In this document: positions 16,838-24,646 of the stretch, one piece after another
How the letters are laid out: each line of letters opens with the position of its first letter
Position numbering within the stretch: the first letter of the stretch is position 1
Assembly: GCA_018699415.1 (NCBI GenBank)
Contig: JABIQM010000163.1
Coordinates: forward strand, 1-51,338
Length of the DNA stretch: 51,338 bases
Direction of reading: 5' to 3'
DNA from: Acidimicrobiaceae bacterium
GTDB taxonomy: Bacteria > Actinomycetota > Acidimicrobiia > Acidimicrobiales > Aldehydirespiratoraceae
Notes under the pieces: model-generated
What the model was told of the DNA's origin: nothing
The model's database searches: none
Seen by the model: the letters and a program-made list of their open reading frames with translations, nothing else
Translations under genes and position numbers: made by a program

Positions 16838-17588
16838 GGATCCTCCCGAAGCCGCTGATTCGATCGTCGATTCCAGTCGCGCGAAGGGTGTGCCAGAGCG
16901 TAGCGACATTGATCGACAGGACTGGCTTGCCGAGCTCATGTTCGAGCTGCGCCGCCTGCTGGACAAAGGAAAGGTTTGTGCCGACCTGAACGATGGCGTC
17001 GACGTCGGGGCCATCCAGCGACTCGATGACCGGTGTCAGCATCGCGGGGGTGACCTTGGCGATTGCGGTGGCCGACGAACATCGCAAGCCGGTCACTGCC
17101 ACCACTTCGAATCCGGCTTCGGTGAAGAAGGTGGATACTTGCTGATCGGCGACCGGTTGGTAGGGGCTGAACACGGAGATTCGCTCGGCTCCCAACGCTC
17201 GGAGCGCGTCGCGGCAAGCGCTGGCGCCGGTGGAGACATCGAGTCCGTTGCTTTGTCGCCGAACCCGGTCCTCAAACGCGATATTGCCGGCCACGCCGCC
17301 CCAGAAGGTTTCGGCGCTCATCCCCATCATGAGATACGTGGGTTCGCAGGTGATGACGTCGCGGATGGCGATGGTGATTGATTGCCGAATTTCGTGCAGC
17401 AGTCTTTCGAACGCTTCATCACTATCGAGGCTCGGGTTCTCGATATACATCCGACCGGTGTGAAACGTGATGCCCTTGGGTCGAATCATGGCCAGATCGT
17501 GTTCGACGACCGTATTGGTCGAGGGAGCGATCACGGCTATCCGGCCACGTTCCCCCACCACCTGTTCGCCCAACGTGTCTTCATCCAT
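16824..17588 (-). CDS. Asp/Glu racemase-superfamily protein (maleate isomerase / arylmalonate decarboxylase-like), paralogue 1
   Basis: A 254-residue relative of maleate cis-trans isomerase and arylmalonate decarboxylase. It has the opening loop IAPSTNTVVEHDL, the first active-site loop MGMSAETFWGG and the SPYQPVADQQV strand with the tyrosine. The superfamily uses one or two cysteines: here the first loop has glycine, and the position of the second cysteine is valine (VQVGTNLSF). Thus neither catalytic cysteine is present, unlike the paralogue at 20962-21708, which keeps the second. It may have lost racemase/isomerase chemistry or use another mechanism. ATG 17588 overlaps the preceding gene by eight bases. 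An ORF extension to 17666 is out of context. Confidence 0.7.
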   Translation of the reverse strand: MDEDTLGEQVVGERGRIAVIAPSTNTVVEHDLAMIRPKGITFHTGRMYIENPSLDSDEAFERLLHEIRQSITIAIRDVITCEPTYLMMGMSAETFWGGVAGNIAFEDRVRRQSNGLDVSTGASACRDALRALGAERISVFSPYQPVADQQVSTFFTEAGFEVVAVTGLRCSSATAIAKVTPAMLTPVIESLDGPDVDAIVQVGTNLSFVQQAAQLEHELGKPVLSINVATLWHTLRATGIDDRISGFGRILAEH

Positions 17589-18867
17589 CGGCTGGTCTCG
17601 TGGCACTACCCAGCACGACATCCGAGTCGCCCTCGTTGGTGGTAAAGAGATCGGCGGAGGTTCCACCGCTGTAGAACACGTTGTCGTTCACGGAAACGGC
17701 GAGGCCGGTGAGATCGTCTATCCCCGACGAACCCACCTGATCAAACGCGACCACGGCGCCATCGGTGTCAAGCCAAACGAGGACACCGTCGCGTTCACCG
17801 GATGCACCGCCGAGATCACCTTCGGTGCTTCCGGTGGCCACAATCCAACCGTCGACCGCCCGCACCTCGAAGACCGAGTCGGTTTCAGTGGTGCCGAACT
17901 GGGTGATGAACCGCTGGTTGCCATCAGTATCGAACGATGCGATGAAGGCATCACGCAACCCTGCGTTCGGACCCCCGAGGCTGCCCTCAGTCGATCCGGC
18001 GAGTAGCACGCCACCGTCGGCGGTCGTACCGACCCCTTGTGGCCAGTCGAGTTCTGGCGTGCCGAATTGGCGGGTCCAGATGATGTCGCCGGATGGACTC
18101 ATGCGAACGACGAAGGCGTCCTTTCGGCCTGCGTGGGCGTCGCCCAAGACACCTTCGGTGTAACCGGTAAAGTACAGGCCTCCGTCAGGAGCCAGGCTTG
18201 AGCCCTGCCCCCAATCGGCAGCATCGGTGCCGACCTGGCTTATCCATTCCAGATTGCCATCGGCATCAAAACGAGCGGCGAAGCCATCGAAGCCGTCGCG
18301 ATTGGTCGCGGGATCGAGAACGCTCGCCGTATAGCCGGTGATGTACGCACCACCATCGAACGCAGTGACATCGAAGCCTCGATCCCAGCCCTCACCACCG
18401 AATTGCCGACGCCAGACCTCGGTGCCATCACCATCGAACTTTGCAAGCCAGACGTCTGCTGAGCCGGCACTTTCAGCGGCGAACGAGCCGTCGGTGAAAC
18501 CGCCGACATAGATGAACCCGTCAGACGACATCGAGACACCGAGCGGGGAGTCGCTACTCTCGCCGCCAAACTGAGTCAGCCAGAGGGCCGACCCTTCGCT
18601 GGTGTACCGGGCGAGTACAACATCGCGACCGCCGGCATTTGGTTGAACGATCGAACCTTCGGTAGCCAACGCCACAACGACATCACCGCCGGGCGCGGCT
18701 GCGACACCGAACGAGCTATCGGCTTGGGGCGAGCCAAACTGCATATCCCACGGGTCTACGATCTTGCTGTCGTCGGCGCACGAGATTGCGGCCAGCGCCA
18801 CCGACATCATCACGAGTCGACGACGAACTCGGTGTCCGGGGAACCTATTTCTTCTGCCTGATCGCAA
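17581..18867 (-). CDS. beta-propeller (SBBP-repeat) lipoprotein
   Basis: About 428 residues. A basic stretch RVRRRL is followed by a short hydrophobic segment and a lipobox cysteine (VALAAISCADD), so the mature part is anchored outside the membrane. The rest consists of seven or eight repeats of roughly 50 residues with the pattern QFG-x(3-5)-D, GV, DGG or DGF, G-x-T and D-x-DG-x-x-x-W, for example WRRQFGGEGWDRGFDVTAF and WTRQFGTPELDWPQGV. This is the SBBP/kelch-like propeller layout. The start is uncertain: TTG 18867 gives a signal with an arginine-rich front, whereas ATG 18810 would leave only ten residues before the cysteine. It probably binds a ligand or protein at the cell surface. Confidence 0.65.
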   Translation of the reverse strand: MRSGRRNRFPGHRVRRRLVMMSVALAAISCADDSKIVDPWDMQFGSPQADSSFGVAAAPGGDVVVALATEGSIVQPNAGGRDVVLARYTSEGSALWLTQFGGESSDSPLGVSMSSDGFIYVGGFTDGSFAAESAGSADVWLAKFDGDGTEVWRRQFGGEGWDRGFDVTAFDGGAYITGYTASVLDPATNRDGFDGFAARFDADGNLEWISQVGTDAADWGQGSSLAPDGGLYFTGYTEGVLGDAHAGRKDAFVVRMSPSGDIIWTRQFGTPELDWPQGVGTTADGGVLLAGSTEGSLGGPNAGLRDAFIASFDTDGNQRFITQFGTTETDSVFEVRAVDGWIVATGSTEGDLGGASGERDGVLVWLDTDGAVVAFDQVGSSGIDDLTGLAVSVNDNVFYSGGTSADLFTTNEGDSDVVLGSATRPADG

Positions 18868-19501
18868 CAGCCGCCCCCACGACGACGGCAGCGAGCGCAA
18901 GCGGTAGTACCCAGCCGGGTATGCCGTCACCGCCATCATCAGTCTCGGCGTCGTCGCTGTCAGCCGCAGCGGCCGAATCACTTTCATCATCGGTGGCAGT
19001 GTCGGTCTCTACAGGTGCAGCGGTTGTCGTCGGCGCCGCCGTTGTGGTGGCCGGCGCCGCCGTTGTGGTGGTCGCTGGTTCAGTTGCCGCGAAGGTCACC
19101 TCGGTGCCGATGGCGTTGGCTGATGCACCGATTCCGTCACTAATCACAATGAAGCACGGGGTGGTCGAATCGCAGCGGCCATCGACCACATTCACGACAT
19201 AGTCGACGGTGGCCGAGCCGTCATCGCCGACCTCTACGACGAACTGGCCGTAGTTGCTGAGTTCACAGTCAGCGGGGCCAGTGGCCGGGAAGATGTAGCA
19301 CTGCACCACAGTGAGTGTCGACCCCGGTGCATACCCGTGGCCGCTGACGGTGACCACGTCGTCTTGGACGAGATCTTCGGTCTTGGACAGATCGGCGGTT
19401 TCGCCGTTGTGCGCAACGCCATGATCGGCGAATGCCGGAGCAGACGTCAGGCTCAAGAGAGCGATGAATACCGCTGGGAGTACGAGCAGTCTGCGGGTCA
19501 T
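18845..19501 (-). CDS. neocarzinostatin-like surface protein with C-terminal anchor
   Basis: A 218-residue secreted protein. The signal peptide is MTRRLLVLPAVFIALLSLTS with a likely cut after PAFA. Residues about 30-125 match the neocarzinostatin apoprotein fold: VTVSGHGYAPGSTLTVVQC, a second cysteine in ADCELS, a GDDGSATVDYVV strand, then a second cysteine pair in GRCDSTTPCFIVISDG. A linker rich in threonine, alanine, proline and aspartate follows, then a transmembrane helix (VLPLALAAVVVGAAVAI) and a basic RQKK end. In enediyne producers this fold wraps a small chromophore. It is the first gene after promoter/operator D, at the head of the transporter operon, so surface capture of a hydrophobic pigment fragment is an appealing but untested idea. 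Confidence 0.75.
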   Translation of the reverse strand: MTRRLLVLPAVFIALLSLTSAPAFADHGVAHNGETADLSKTEDLVQDDVVTVSGHGYAPGSTLTVVQCYIFPATGPADCELSNYGQFVVEVGDDGSATVDYVVNVVDGRCDSTTPCFIVISDGIGASANAIGTEVTFAATEPATTTTAAPATTTAAPTTTAAPVETDTATDDESDSAAAADSDDAETDDGGDGIPGWVLPLALAAVVVGAAVAIRQKK

Positions 19502-19724
19502 GTCTGAGAGATCCTCCAACTGGTGACCGCGCCACGCGGTATCCGAGTCCACACCCGGTCAGCGACGACACTAGAACGAAACAGCGTTCCGGTCAACGAA
19601 ACAGCGAATGCTTGCAGCCTGACCTGGCTTGTTGTGTACCAGGTTTCAAATTGACCTACGGGGCCGTTCTTGACCGACGAGACCAAGGATCCTGGTGCTC
19701 CGCCCACACGGCTGACGTCGCCGA
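19502..19724 (-). promoter_or_regulatory. promoter and operator D of the 19.5-9.1 kb operon
   Basis: On the minus strand a good promoter is visible: -35 TTGACC (19596-19591), a spacer of exactly 17 bases, and -10 TAGTGT (19573-19568), putting the start of transcription near 19561 and giving a leader of about 60 bases. The operator core GTTTCGTTGACCGGAAC (19602-19586, minus strand) contains the -35 hexamer. A perfect 12-base direct repeat AACGAAACAGCG (19575-19586 and 19595-19606, plus strand) is spaced 20 bases apart, two helical turns. Binding here should repress. The rest of the 223-base gap shows nothing else I can assign. Confidence 0.65.
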
Positions 19725-20960
19725 TCAATCAAACGGGTAGGCGCCGATGTCGCGGAGTTCCGTTTCCATCGCCCACACCGCTTTGATCATCGAGGCTTGG
19801 AGCATGTAGTCGTGCGCGGTACCGGCAGTCGCAGCCCGCTCCGTCATCTGCTCGAGCGCCTCTTTACGAACAGCGGGGTCTGACGCCGTGAGCGTGACCG
19901 CGTTCGCGTGCGTGTGCTTCTGAACGAAGTCGAGGGCCAGTCGGCGGCGAAGCTCTGCGTACTCGCTGAACCGCTCATCGGAAACCGTTCCGTGCAAAAG
20001 TCCCGCCAGCCCACCGGCGAGCAACACGGCATCGTGCACTCCGCCATTCATTCCCATGCCGCCGAGCGGATTGTTGATGTGCGCGGCATCGCCCACCAGC
20101 ACTACTCGCCCCACACGAAATTGATCGGCTACGCGCTGGTGCACGCGATAGATCGTGCGATGGGCCACCTCGTATGCAGTCGGCTTGGCGACTACTCCCT
20201 GGAATCGTCGTTCGGCACTTTCGTCGCTGAGCGCCTGCTCATCAGTCTCCCCATCGAACACAGGGAAGAGGGCCCGCCAAAGATCAACGGTCCGCAGGAG
20301 CACCATCCACTCATCGGGATCGGACACATAGTTGACGTAGGAGAGATCCGCCAGATGGTCGGACAACTCATAAGGCGTCGAGACCACCAGATATCGGTCG
20401 GCGTAGGTCATGCCATCGAAGCGGCAACCGAGCGACTTCCGCACAGCGCTCGAAGCACCATCCGCCCCAATCACCGCGTCAGCCTCAATGGTTTCGCCGC
20501 TGGTCAATACTGCGGCAGCACCCTCAGATCGCGGTTCAACAGCCCCAATGGCCGAACTGAAGCGAACATCGATCAGCGGGTTCGACGCAAACTGTTCGAG
20601 AAGGATCTGGCACAACTTGAACTGTTCGCACTGAAGACGAAACGGGTAGTTCGTGATGTCGCCCAATTCGCCGAGATCGAATCGGGCTACGACACCGCTA
20701 CGGCGATCTCGATAGGCGAAGTGTCGAGCGATGAGGCCACGGGAGACCATCTTGTCGACGATGCCGTACGGTCGAAGCAACTCGAGGGTAGCTGGGTGAA
20801 ACGTTGACGCCCGCAACTCGACAGGGAGCGATGGGGCTGCCTCAAGCAAGGTGACCCGAACATTATTCTTGGCAAGCACCGCGGCCGCCACACAACCGAC
20901 TGGACCGGCGCCAGCCACAACGACATGTGGCGCGATAGTCGTCGAGACACCTGCGGGCAT
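19725..20960 (-). CDS. FAD-dependent monooxygenase (p-hydroxybenzoate hydroxylase type)
   Basis: A 411-residue single-component flavoprotein monooxygenase (group A). The FAD/NAD loop VVVAGAGPVGCVAAAVLA is at the N terminus, the DG motif VIGADGASSAVRKSL near residue 165, and the ribityl-binding GD motif VVLVGDAAHINNPLGGMGMN near residue 290. The enzyme class hydroxylates electron-rich aromatic or heteroaromatic rings using NAD(P)H and oxygen; a pyrrole or hydroxypyrrole is feasible here. ATG 20960 lies one base after the stop of the upstream racemase-like gene (TGA-A-ATG), so the two are co-translated. The gene is 223 bases upstream of the transporter operon, which has its own promoter. Confidence 0.85.
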   Translation of the reverse strand: MPAGVSTTIAPHVVVAGAGPVGCVAAAVLAKNNVRVTLLEAAPSLPVELRASTFHPATLELLRPYGIVDKMVSRGLIARHFAYRDRRSGVVARFDLGELGDITNYPFRLQCEQFKLCQILLEQFASNPLIDVRFSSAIGAVEPRSEGAAAVLTSGETIEADAVIGADGASSAVRKSLGCRFDGMTYADRYLVVSTPYELSDHLADLSYVNYVSDPDEWMVLLRTVDLWRALFPVFDGETDEQALSDESAERRFQGVVAKPTAYEVAHRTIYRVHQRVADQFRVGRVVLVGDAAHINNPLGGMGMNGGVHDAVLLAGGLAGLLHGTVSDERFSEYAELRRRLALDFVQKHTHANAVTLTASDPAVRKEALEQMTERAATAGTAHDYMLQASMIKAVWAMETELRDIGAYPFD

Positions 20961-20961
20961 T

Positions 20962-21708
20962 TCAGAACTCGCGAAGCATCATGCCGTGGCCCGAGAATTG
21001 GTCGTCGATATCAAGGGCCCGCAAGGCGTGCCACAGACAGATTGCGTTGATGGCCAATACGGGTTTGCCGAGCATCTGCTCGGCCTTGTCAGCGACCTCC
21101 ACCATCGACAGATTGGTTCCACACTGGATGATGGCATCGACGTCGGGACCATCAAGACGCTTCAACTCCTCCAAGAGGGTGTCGGGCTCGACGTCAGCGA
21201 TCGAGGTGGCCGTCTCGCACTTCAACCCGTGAACTCGTTTCACGTCGTAGCCACACTCAGAGAAATAGCCGTCAACCTGCGCATCACCCACCGGCTGGTA
21301 TGGGGTTATACACGCGATGTTGGAGATGCCGAGACGTTCGAGCGCCGCGTTGCAGGCATCCGCTCCCGAAGTGATCCCAAGATCGCCGATCTGGGCACGC
21401 ACGCCAGCCTCGAATGCCGCGTTTCCTTCCTTCCCTCCCCAGAATGTCTCCGCCGACATCCCCATCAAGATGTAGTCGGGTTTGCAGGTCATAAGGTCTC
21501 GGAGTGCAGTGGGGATGGTCTCGCGAATCAAGCCGAGGAAGTGGAGAAACTTCTCGTCGGTGCTCAGGTCGGCGGCTTCGACGAAGAACCGCCCGCTGTG
21601 AAAGGTGACGCCGGGTGGCCGCACCTGGTTGAGGTCGTGTTCGACGACCGTGTTGGTCGACGGCACAACCACGCCGATCTTTGCTCGGTATCCAACAACA
21701 TCAGGCAC
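20962..21708 (-). CDS. Asp/Glu racemase-superfamily protein (maleate isomerase / arylmalonate decarboxylase-like), paralogue 2
   Basis: A 248-residue paralogue of the gene at 16824-17588. It shares the loop VVPSTNTVVEHDLNQVRPPG, the first active-site loop MGMSAETFWGG and ITPYQPVGDAQV. At the second active-site cysteine it has IIQCGTNLSM, so that cysteine is kept, while the first cysteine of true maleate isomerases is glycine. Glycine first and cysteine second is the arrangement of arylmalonate decarboxylase, which also has a serine after the first loop and a tyrosine like the one here. It may isomerise a substituted maleate or decarboxylate a malonate. The start is GTG 21708, seven bases after GGAGG. 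Operator B lies just upstream. Confidence 0.75.
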   Translation of the reverse strand: MPDVVGYRAKIGVVVPSTNTVVEHDLNQVRPPGVTFHSGRFFVEAADLSTDEKFLHFLGLIRETIPTALRDLMTCKPDYILMGMSAETFWGGKEGNAAFEAGVRAQIGDLGITSGADACNAALERLGISNIACITPYQPVGDAQVDGYFSECGYDVKRVHGLKCETATSIADVEPDTLLEELKRLDGPDVDAIIQCGTNLSMVEVADKAEQMLGKPVLAINAICLWHALRALDIDDQFSGHGMMLREF

Positions 21709-21721
21709 GAGGAACCTCCAA

Positions 21722-21746
21722 GGAACGCTGTTCCGCTCAGGCGAAC
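21722..21746. promoter_or_regulatory. operator B
   Basis: The cleanest copy of the shared site. The core at 21730-21746 reads GTTCCGCTCAGGCGAAC, and with the preceding GGAACGCT it also forms the perfect palindrome GGAACGCTGTTCC. Three half-sites are thus present (spacings 3 and 7). It ends next to the ribosome site of the minus-strand racemase-like gene, so a bound regulator should block transcription of 21708-19725. No further feature is visible in the rest of the 126-base gap to 21834. Confidence 0.65.
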
Positions 21747-21834
21747 ACTACACCGGAGGAGGGGGCACCCGTATACGGCTCCGAAGCGGGCTCCCCGAAA
21801 ACCGCGAGGCAAAGCTGAGCGAGGGCCGCGATGA

Positions 21835-22491
21835 TCAGCCCAACCCGTGGAGGTACTTGAGGGTCTCGTCTTGTGAAACCACGTCGGCATACTTTGCATC
21901 GAGGTCGAACAGGTTGGCATCGTGAACTCTCTGGTCGCGGTCGCCAACCGCCTCGCGAACCACGATCGGAACAAACCCGTGCTGGCAAGCATCGAGGGCA
22001 GTGGCCCGTACACAGCCGCTGGTGGAGACTCCTGCATGGATCAAGGTGTCCACCCCGAGCGTCGTCAGCGTCGACGCCAGCGATGTGCCAAAAAATGCCG
22101 ATGCGTATTGTTTGGTGACAATGACCTCACCGGACCATGGCTCGAGTCCGGGGCCGGGTTCAGCGAGCGGGTTTCCCTCGATGAAACACTTCAGCGCGTC
22201 GACTTTACGAAAGAAGACCCCACCATTGGCACCGTCTGGCTGAAACTCGACCCGCGTGTGAACGACCGGGATCCCGGCTGCCCGCGATGCCTTCAGAAGT
22301 TGCTCTGATGATGCGCGGGCATCCTCAACGCCGGCGTAAAGAGGCGAGTCGATATCAAGGTACGCATGGCAAAAGTCGATGATGATCAGAGCGGGGCGAT
22401 AGCCGAACCCGAGCCGTTTCGAAAAACCAGCCGCTTTGTAGTCGATGTCGAGGTCTGAGTCACTCGTCGGCTCTCGAGACGGAGGGTTCAT
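21835..22491 (-). CDS. isochorismatase-fold amidohydrolase (N-carbamoylsarcosine / maleamate amidase-like)
   Basis: A 218-residue cysteine hydrolase. The catalytic aspartate is in IIIDFCHAYLDIDSP, the lysine in GEVIVTKQYASAFFGT and the nucleophile in the motif AGVSTSGCVRATALDA. TSGCVRAT is the form I remember from N-carbamoylsarcosine amidohydrolase and maleamate amidohydrolase (NicF), rather than from nicotinamidases. The expected reaction is hydrolysis of a half-amide to the acid and ammonia, which is the step after opening of a cyclic imide such as a maleimide. ATG 22491 overlaps the CoA-transferase stop (ATGA). The next gene, an isomerase-like enzyme, would take the maleate product, so the order suits an imide pathway. 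Confidence 0.8.
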   Translation of the reverse strand: MNPPSREPTSDSDLDIDYKAAGFSKRLGFGYRPALIIIDFCHAYLDIDSPLYAGVEDARASSEQLLKASRAAGIPVVHTRVEFQPDGANGGVFFRKVDALKCFIEGNPLAEPGPGLEPWSGEVIVTKQYASAFFGTSLASTLTTLGVDTLIHAGVSTSGCVRATALDACQHGFVPIVVREAVGDRDQRVHDANLFDLDAKYADVVSQDETLKYLHGLG

Positions 22492-23723
22492 GCGTACTCG
22501 TCTCCCTCGGCGCCATCTTTGACAGGTCCCTCGACGATTCCCTCAGCGACCAACTGCGCGATCGCATCGTCTTCGAGGTGAAGGATGTCGCGCAACACTT
22601 CAAGATTGTGCTGACCGAGGGTTGGCCCGGACCAGCGAACCTCGCCGGGCGTGTCGGACAACTTCGGCACGACGTTCTGCATTGGGATCGCCCCAAAATC
22701 ATGGCTGTCGATCCACTTGATGGAATCACGAGCTGCGAAGTGCTCGTCGGCCAACATTTCGGGAGCTCGATACATCTGACTGTTGGGTACGCCGTGTTCT
22801 TCCAGCAGTGCATGCAGTTCATCGCTTGTGTAGTCGATCGTCCATTCGGCGATGAGTCCATCAAGTTCGGCCTGGTTTTCGCCGCGGGCGAGATGGGTCG
22901 CGTACCTCACATCGGTGGCAAGTTCGGGACGGCCCATTGCCTCGGCCAGTCGACGCCAGACGGTGTCCTGATTTCCCGAGATCAAGTGCATCCCGCCGCC
23001 CACCGTTGGATAAATGTTTGCCGGCGCGATATTCGGAATCAACGAACCGGTTCGTTCACGGATGAACCCGGCGACGTGGTACTCGGTGAGCAATGACTCC
23101 ATGACGGCCAGCACTGACTCGTACAGGGCCGCATCGATCACCTGCCCGGAACCGGTGCGCTCACGAGCATGCAGGGCACTGAGCGTGCCGATCGTGGCGA
23201 ACAAGGCGGTGAGGGTGTCGCCGATGCTAATACTGGTTCGGCTCGGCACACGGTCGGGGTCCCCGGTCGTATAGCGAATACCGCCGACCGCTTCGCCGAT
23301 TGCGCCAAACCCGGGCTGACCCGAATTGGGTCCGAACTGACCCCAGCCACTCACGCGGGTAATGATCAGTCGCGGGTTGATGGCGTGCAGTGTTTCGGGA
23401 CTCAGCCCCCACCGCTCGAGAGTTCCGGGCCGAAAGTTCTCAATGAGAACATCGGCTTCTTTGACGAGCTTGCGGACGAGTTCCTGACCCGCTTCCTCGC
23501 GTAAGTTCACCGTGACCGACTTCTTGCCCCGGGCGACAACCGGCCACCAAAGCGAACGACCTTCGGCGATCTCTTGACCCCAATCGCGCATGGGATCACC
23601 CTTACCCGGTGGCTCGATCTTGATCACTTCAGCACCATGGTCTGCGAGTTGTTGACCACAGAAGGGACCAGCGAGCAGGGTGCCCATCTCGATTACGCGA
23701 ACGTCACTCAGGGCTCCAGGCAT
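22488..23723 (-). CDS. CaiB/BaiF family CoA-transferase (class III), first copy
   Basis: About 411 residues of the class III CoA-transferases, which move CoA between carboxylic acids through an aspartyl-CoA intermediate. Typical blocks are VIEMGTLLAGPFCGQQLADH at the N terminus, GADVLIENFRPGTLERWGLS near residue 95 and the later TGEVRWSGPTLGQHNLEVL-type ending. I choose ATG 23723: a GTG at 23732 would lie in a likely -10 element. It would activate a dicarboxylic acid for cleavage by a CoA-dependent lyase; the divergent neighbour is an HMG-CoA-lyase-like enzyme, which fits. A second copy lies at 33486-34691. The two are clearly different in sequence, so they probably serve different acids. Confidence 0.85.
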   Translation of the reverse strand: MPGALSDVRVIEMGTLLAGPFCGQQLADHGAEVIKIEPPGKGDPMRDWGQEIAEGRSLWWPVVARGKKSVTVNLREEAGQELVRKLVKEADVLIENFRPGTLERWGLSPETLHAINPRLIITRVSGWGQFGPNSGQPGFGAIGEAVGGIRYTTGDPDRVPSRTSISIGDTLTALFATIGTLSALHARERTGSGQVIDAALYESVLAVMESLLTEYHVAGFIRERTGSLIPNIAPANIYPTVGGGMHLISGNQDTVWRRLAEAMGRPELATDVRYATHLARGENQAELDGLIAEWTIDYTSDELHALLEEHGVPNSQMYRAPEMLADEHFAARDSIKWIDSHDFGAIPMQNVVPKLSDTPGEVRWSGPTLGQHNLEVLRDILHLEDDAIAQLVAEGIVEGPVKDGAEGDEYA

Positions 23724-23746
23724 ACCCAACACTATGCTCGGCTCCG
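23724..23746. promoter_or_regulatory. 23-base divergent gap, probably leaderless starts
   Basis: Only 23 bases separate the divergent starts at 23723 (minus) and 23747 (plus). A minus-strand TAGTGT (23734-23729) and a plus-strand TATGCT (23733-23738) overlap in the middle; each is a possible -10 element about 6-9 bases from the opposite gene's ATG. There is no room for ribosome sites, so leaderless transcripts are likely if these are used. No copy of the shared operator is present here. Confidence 0.35.
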
Positions 23747-24646
23747 ATGACGAAACATATCCAGATCGTCGAAGTCTCTCCGCGCGATGGTCTTCAGGCC
23801 GATCCGGCCGACCTCACTACCGACCAGAAGGTTCGGCTCATCGAACGGCTGATCGCTACAGGCCACACTCGCATTGAAGCCGCCAGCTTCGTCAGTCCGA
23901 AGGCGGTGCCAAAGATGGCCGACGGTGATGCCGTCATGGCCATGGTTCCCCGAATCGATGGGGTTAGCTATAGCGCGCTCGCCTTCAATCCGCGTGGTGT
24001 CGAGCGGGCGATCGCCGCCGAGGTTGATGAGGTCACCGGTGTCGTCGTCGCCTCCGAAACCTTTTCGCAGCGAAACCAGAACGCATCGATCGCCGAGTCG
24101 ATCGAGCGGTGGGCCGCGGTGGGTGACGCCGCCCGAGCGGCCGGCAAGAAGACCTCGGTAACAATCGCCGCGTCCTTCGGTTGCCCCTTCGAAGGCCGTG
24201 TCGACCCTGCGCTCGTCGTCGACATTGCCCGACAACTCGCCGCGACCAAACCCGACGAGATCGGGCTTGCCGACACCATTGGGGTGGCAGTTCCCAGCAA
24301 GGTCGCATCCCTCATCGAGGGCGTTTCCCATGCGGTCGAGGCAATCCCACTGCGCGGGCACTTTCACAACACCCGCAATACAGCCTTAGCCAACATCGTG
24401 GCAGCGATCGACGCCGGGATACGTATCTTCGATTCGAGCCTCGGTGGTGTCGGTGGATGCCCGTTCGCTCCACGCGCAACCGGCAACGTGCCCACTGAAG
24501 ACGTCGTCTACCTGTTACACGAGATGGGTTTGGACACCGGCTTGGACCTCGATCTCCTCATCCAATCCACGACCTGGCTGGAACACGAACTCCAACATTC
24601 AACCCCTGGTCTGGTCGCCAAAGCAGGCGGGTTCCCCACTCCATGA
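23747..24646 (+). CDS. hydroxymethylglutaryl-CoA lyase-family enzyme
   Basis: A 299-residue TIM-barrel lyase of the HMG-CoA lyase/homocitrate synthase (DRE-TIM) class. Motifs seen: VEVSPRDGLQADP at the N terminus (acid-base and metal residues), GLADTIGVAVPS, the metal-binding HFHNTRNTALAN, and SSLGGVGGCPFAPRATGNVP with the catalytic cysteine near residue 245. The family cleaves 3-hydroxy-3-alkylglutaryl-CoA esters to acetyl-CoA and a ketoacid; related enzymes cleave other hydroxyacyl-CoA compounds. It is divergent to a CoA-transferase that could make its substrate. The true substrate may be a citramalyl- or hydroxy-methylglutaryl-type CoA from the imide route, or ordinary HMG-CoA from leucine. 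Confidence 0.85.
   Translation: MTKHIQIVEVSPRDGLQADPADLTTDQKVRLIERLIATGHTRIEAASFVSPKAVPKMADGDAVMAMVPRIDGVSYSALAFNPRGVERAIAAEVDEVTGVVVASETFSQRNQNASIAESIERWAAVGDAARAAGKKTSVTIAASFGCPFEGRVDPALVVDIARQLAATKPDEIGLADTIGVAVPSKVASLIEGVSHAVEAIPLRGHFHNTRNTALANIVAAIDAGIRIFDSSLGGVGGCPFAPRATGNVPTEDVVYLLHEMGLDTGLDLDLLIQSTTWLEHELQHSTPGLVAKAGGFPTP

Noticed and set aside
20962-21708. Straight naming as maleate cis-trans isomerase
   Set aside because: The first catalytic cysteine is a glycine, so the label would be too specific.
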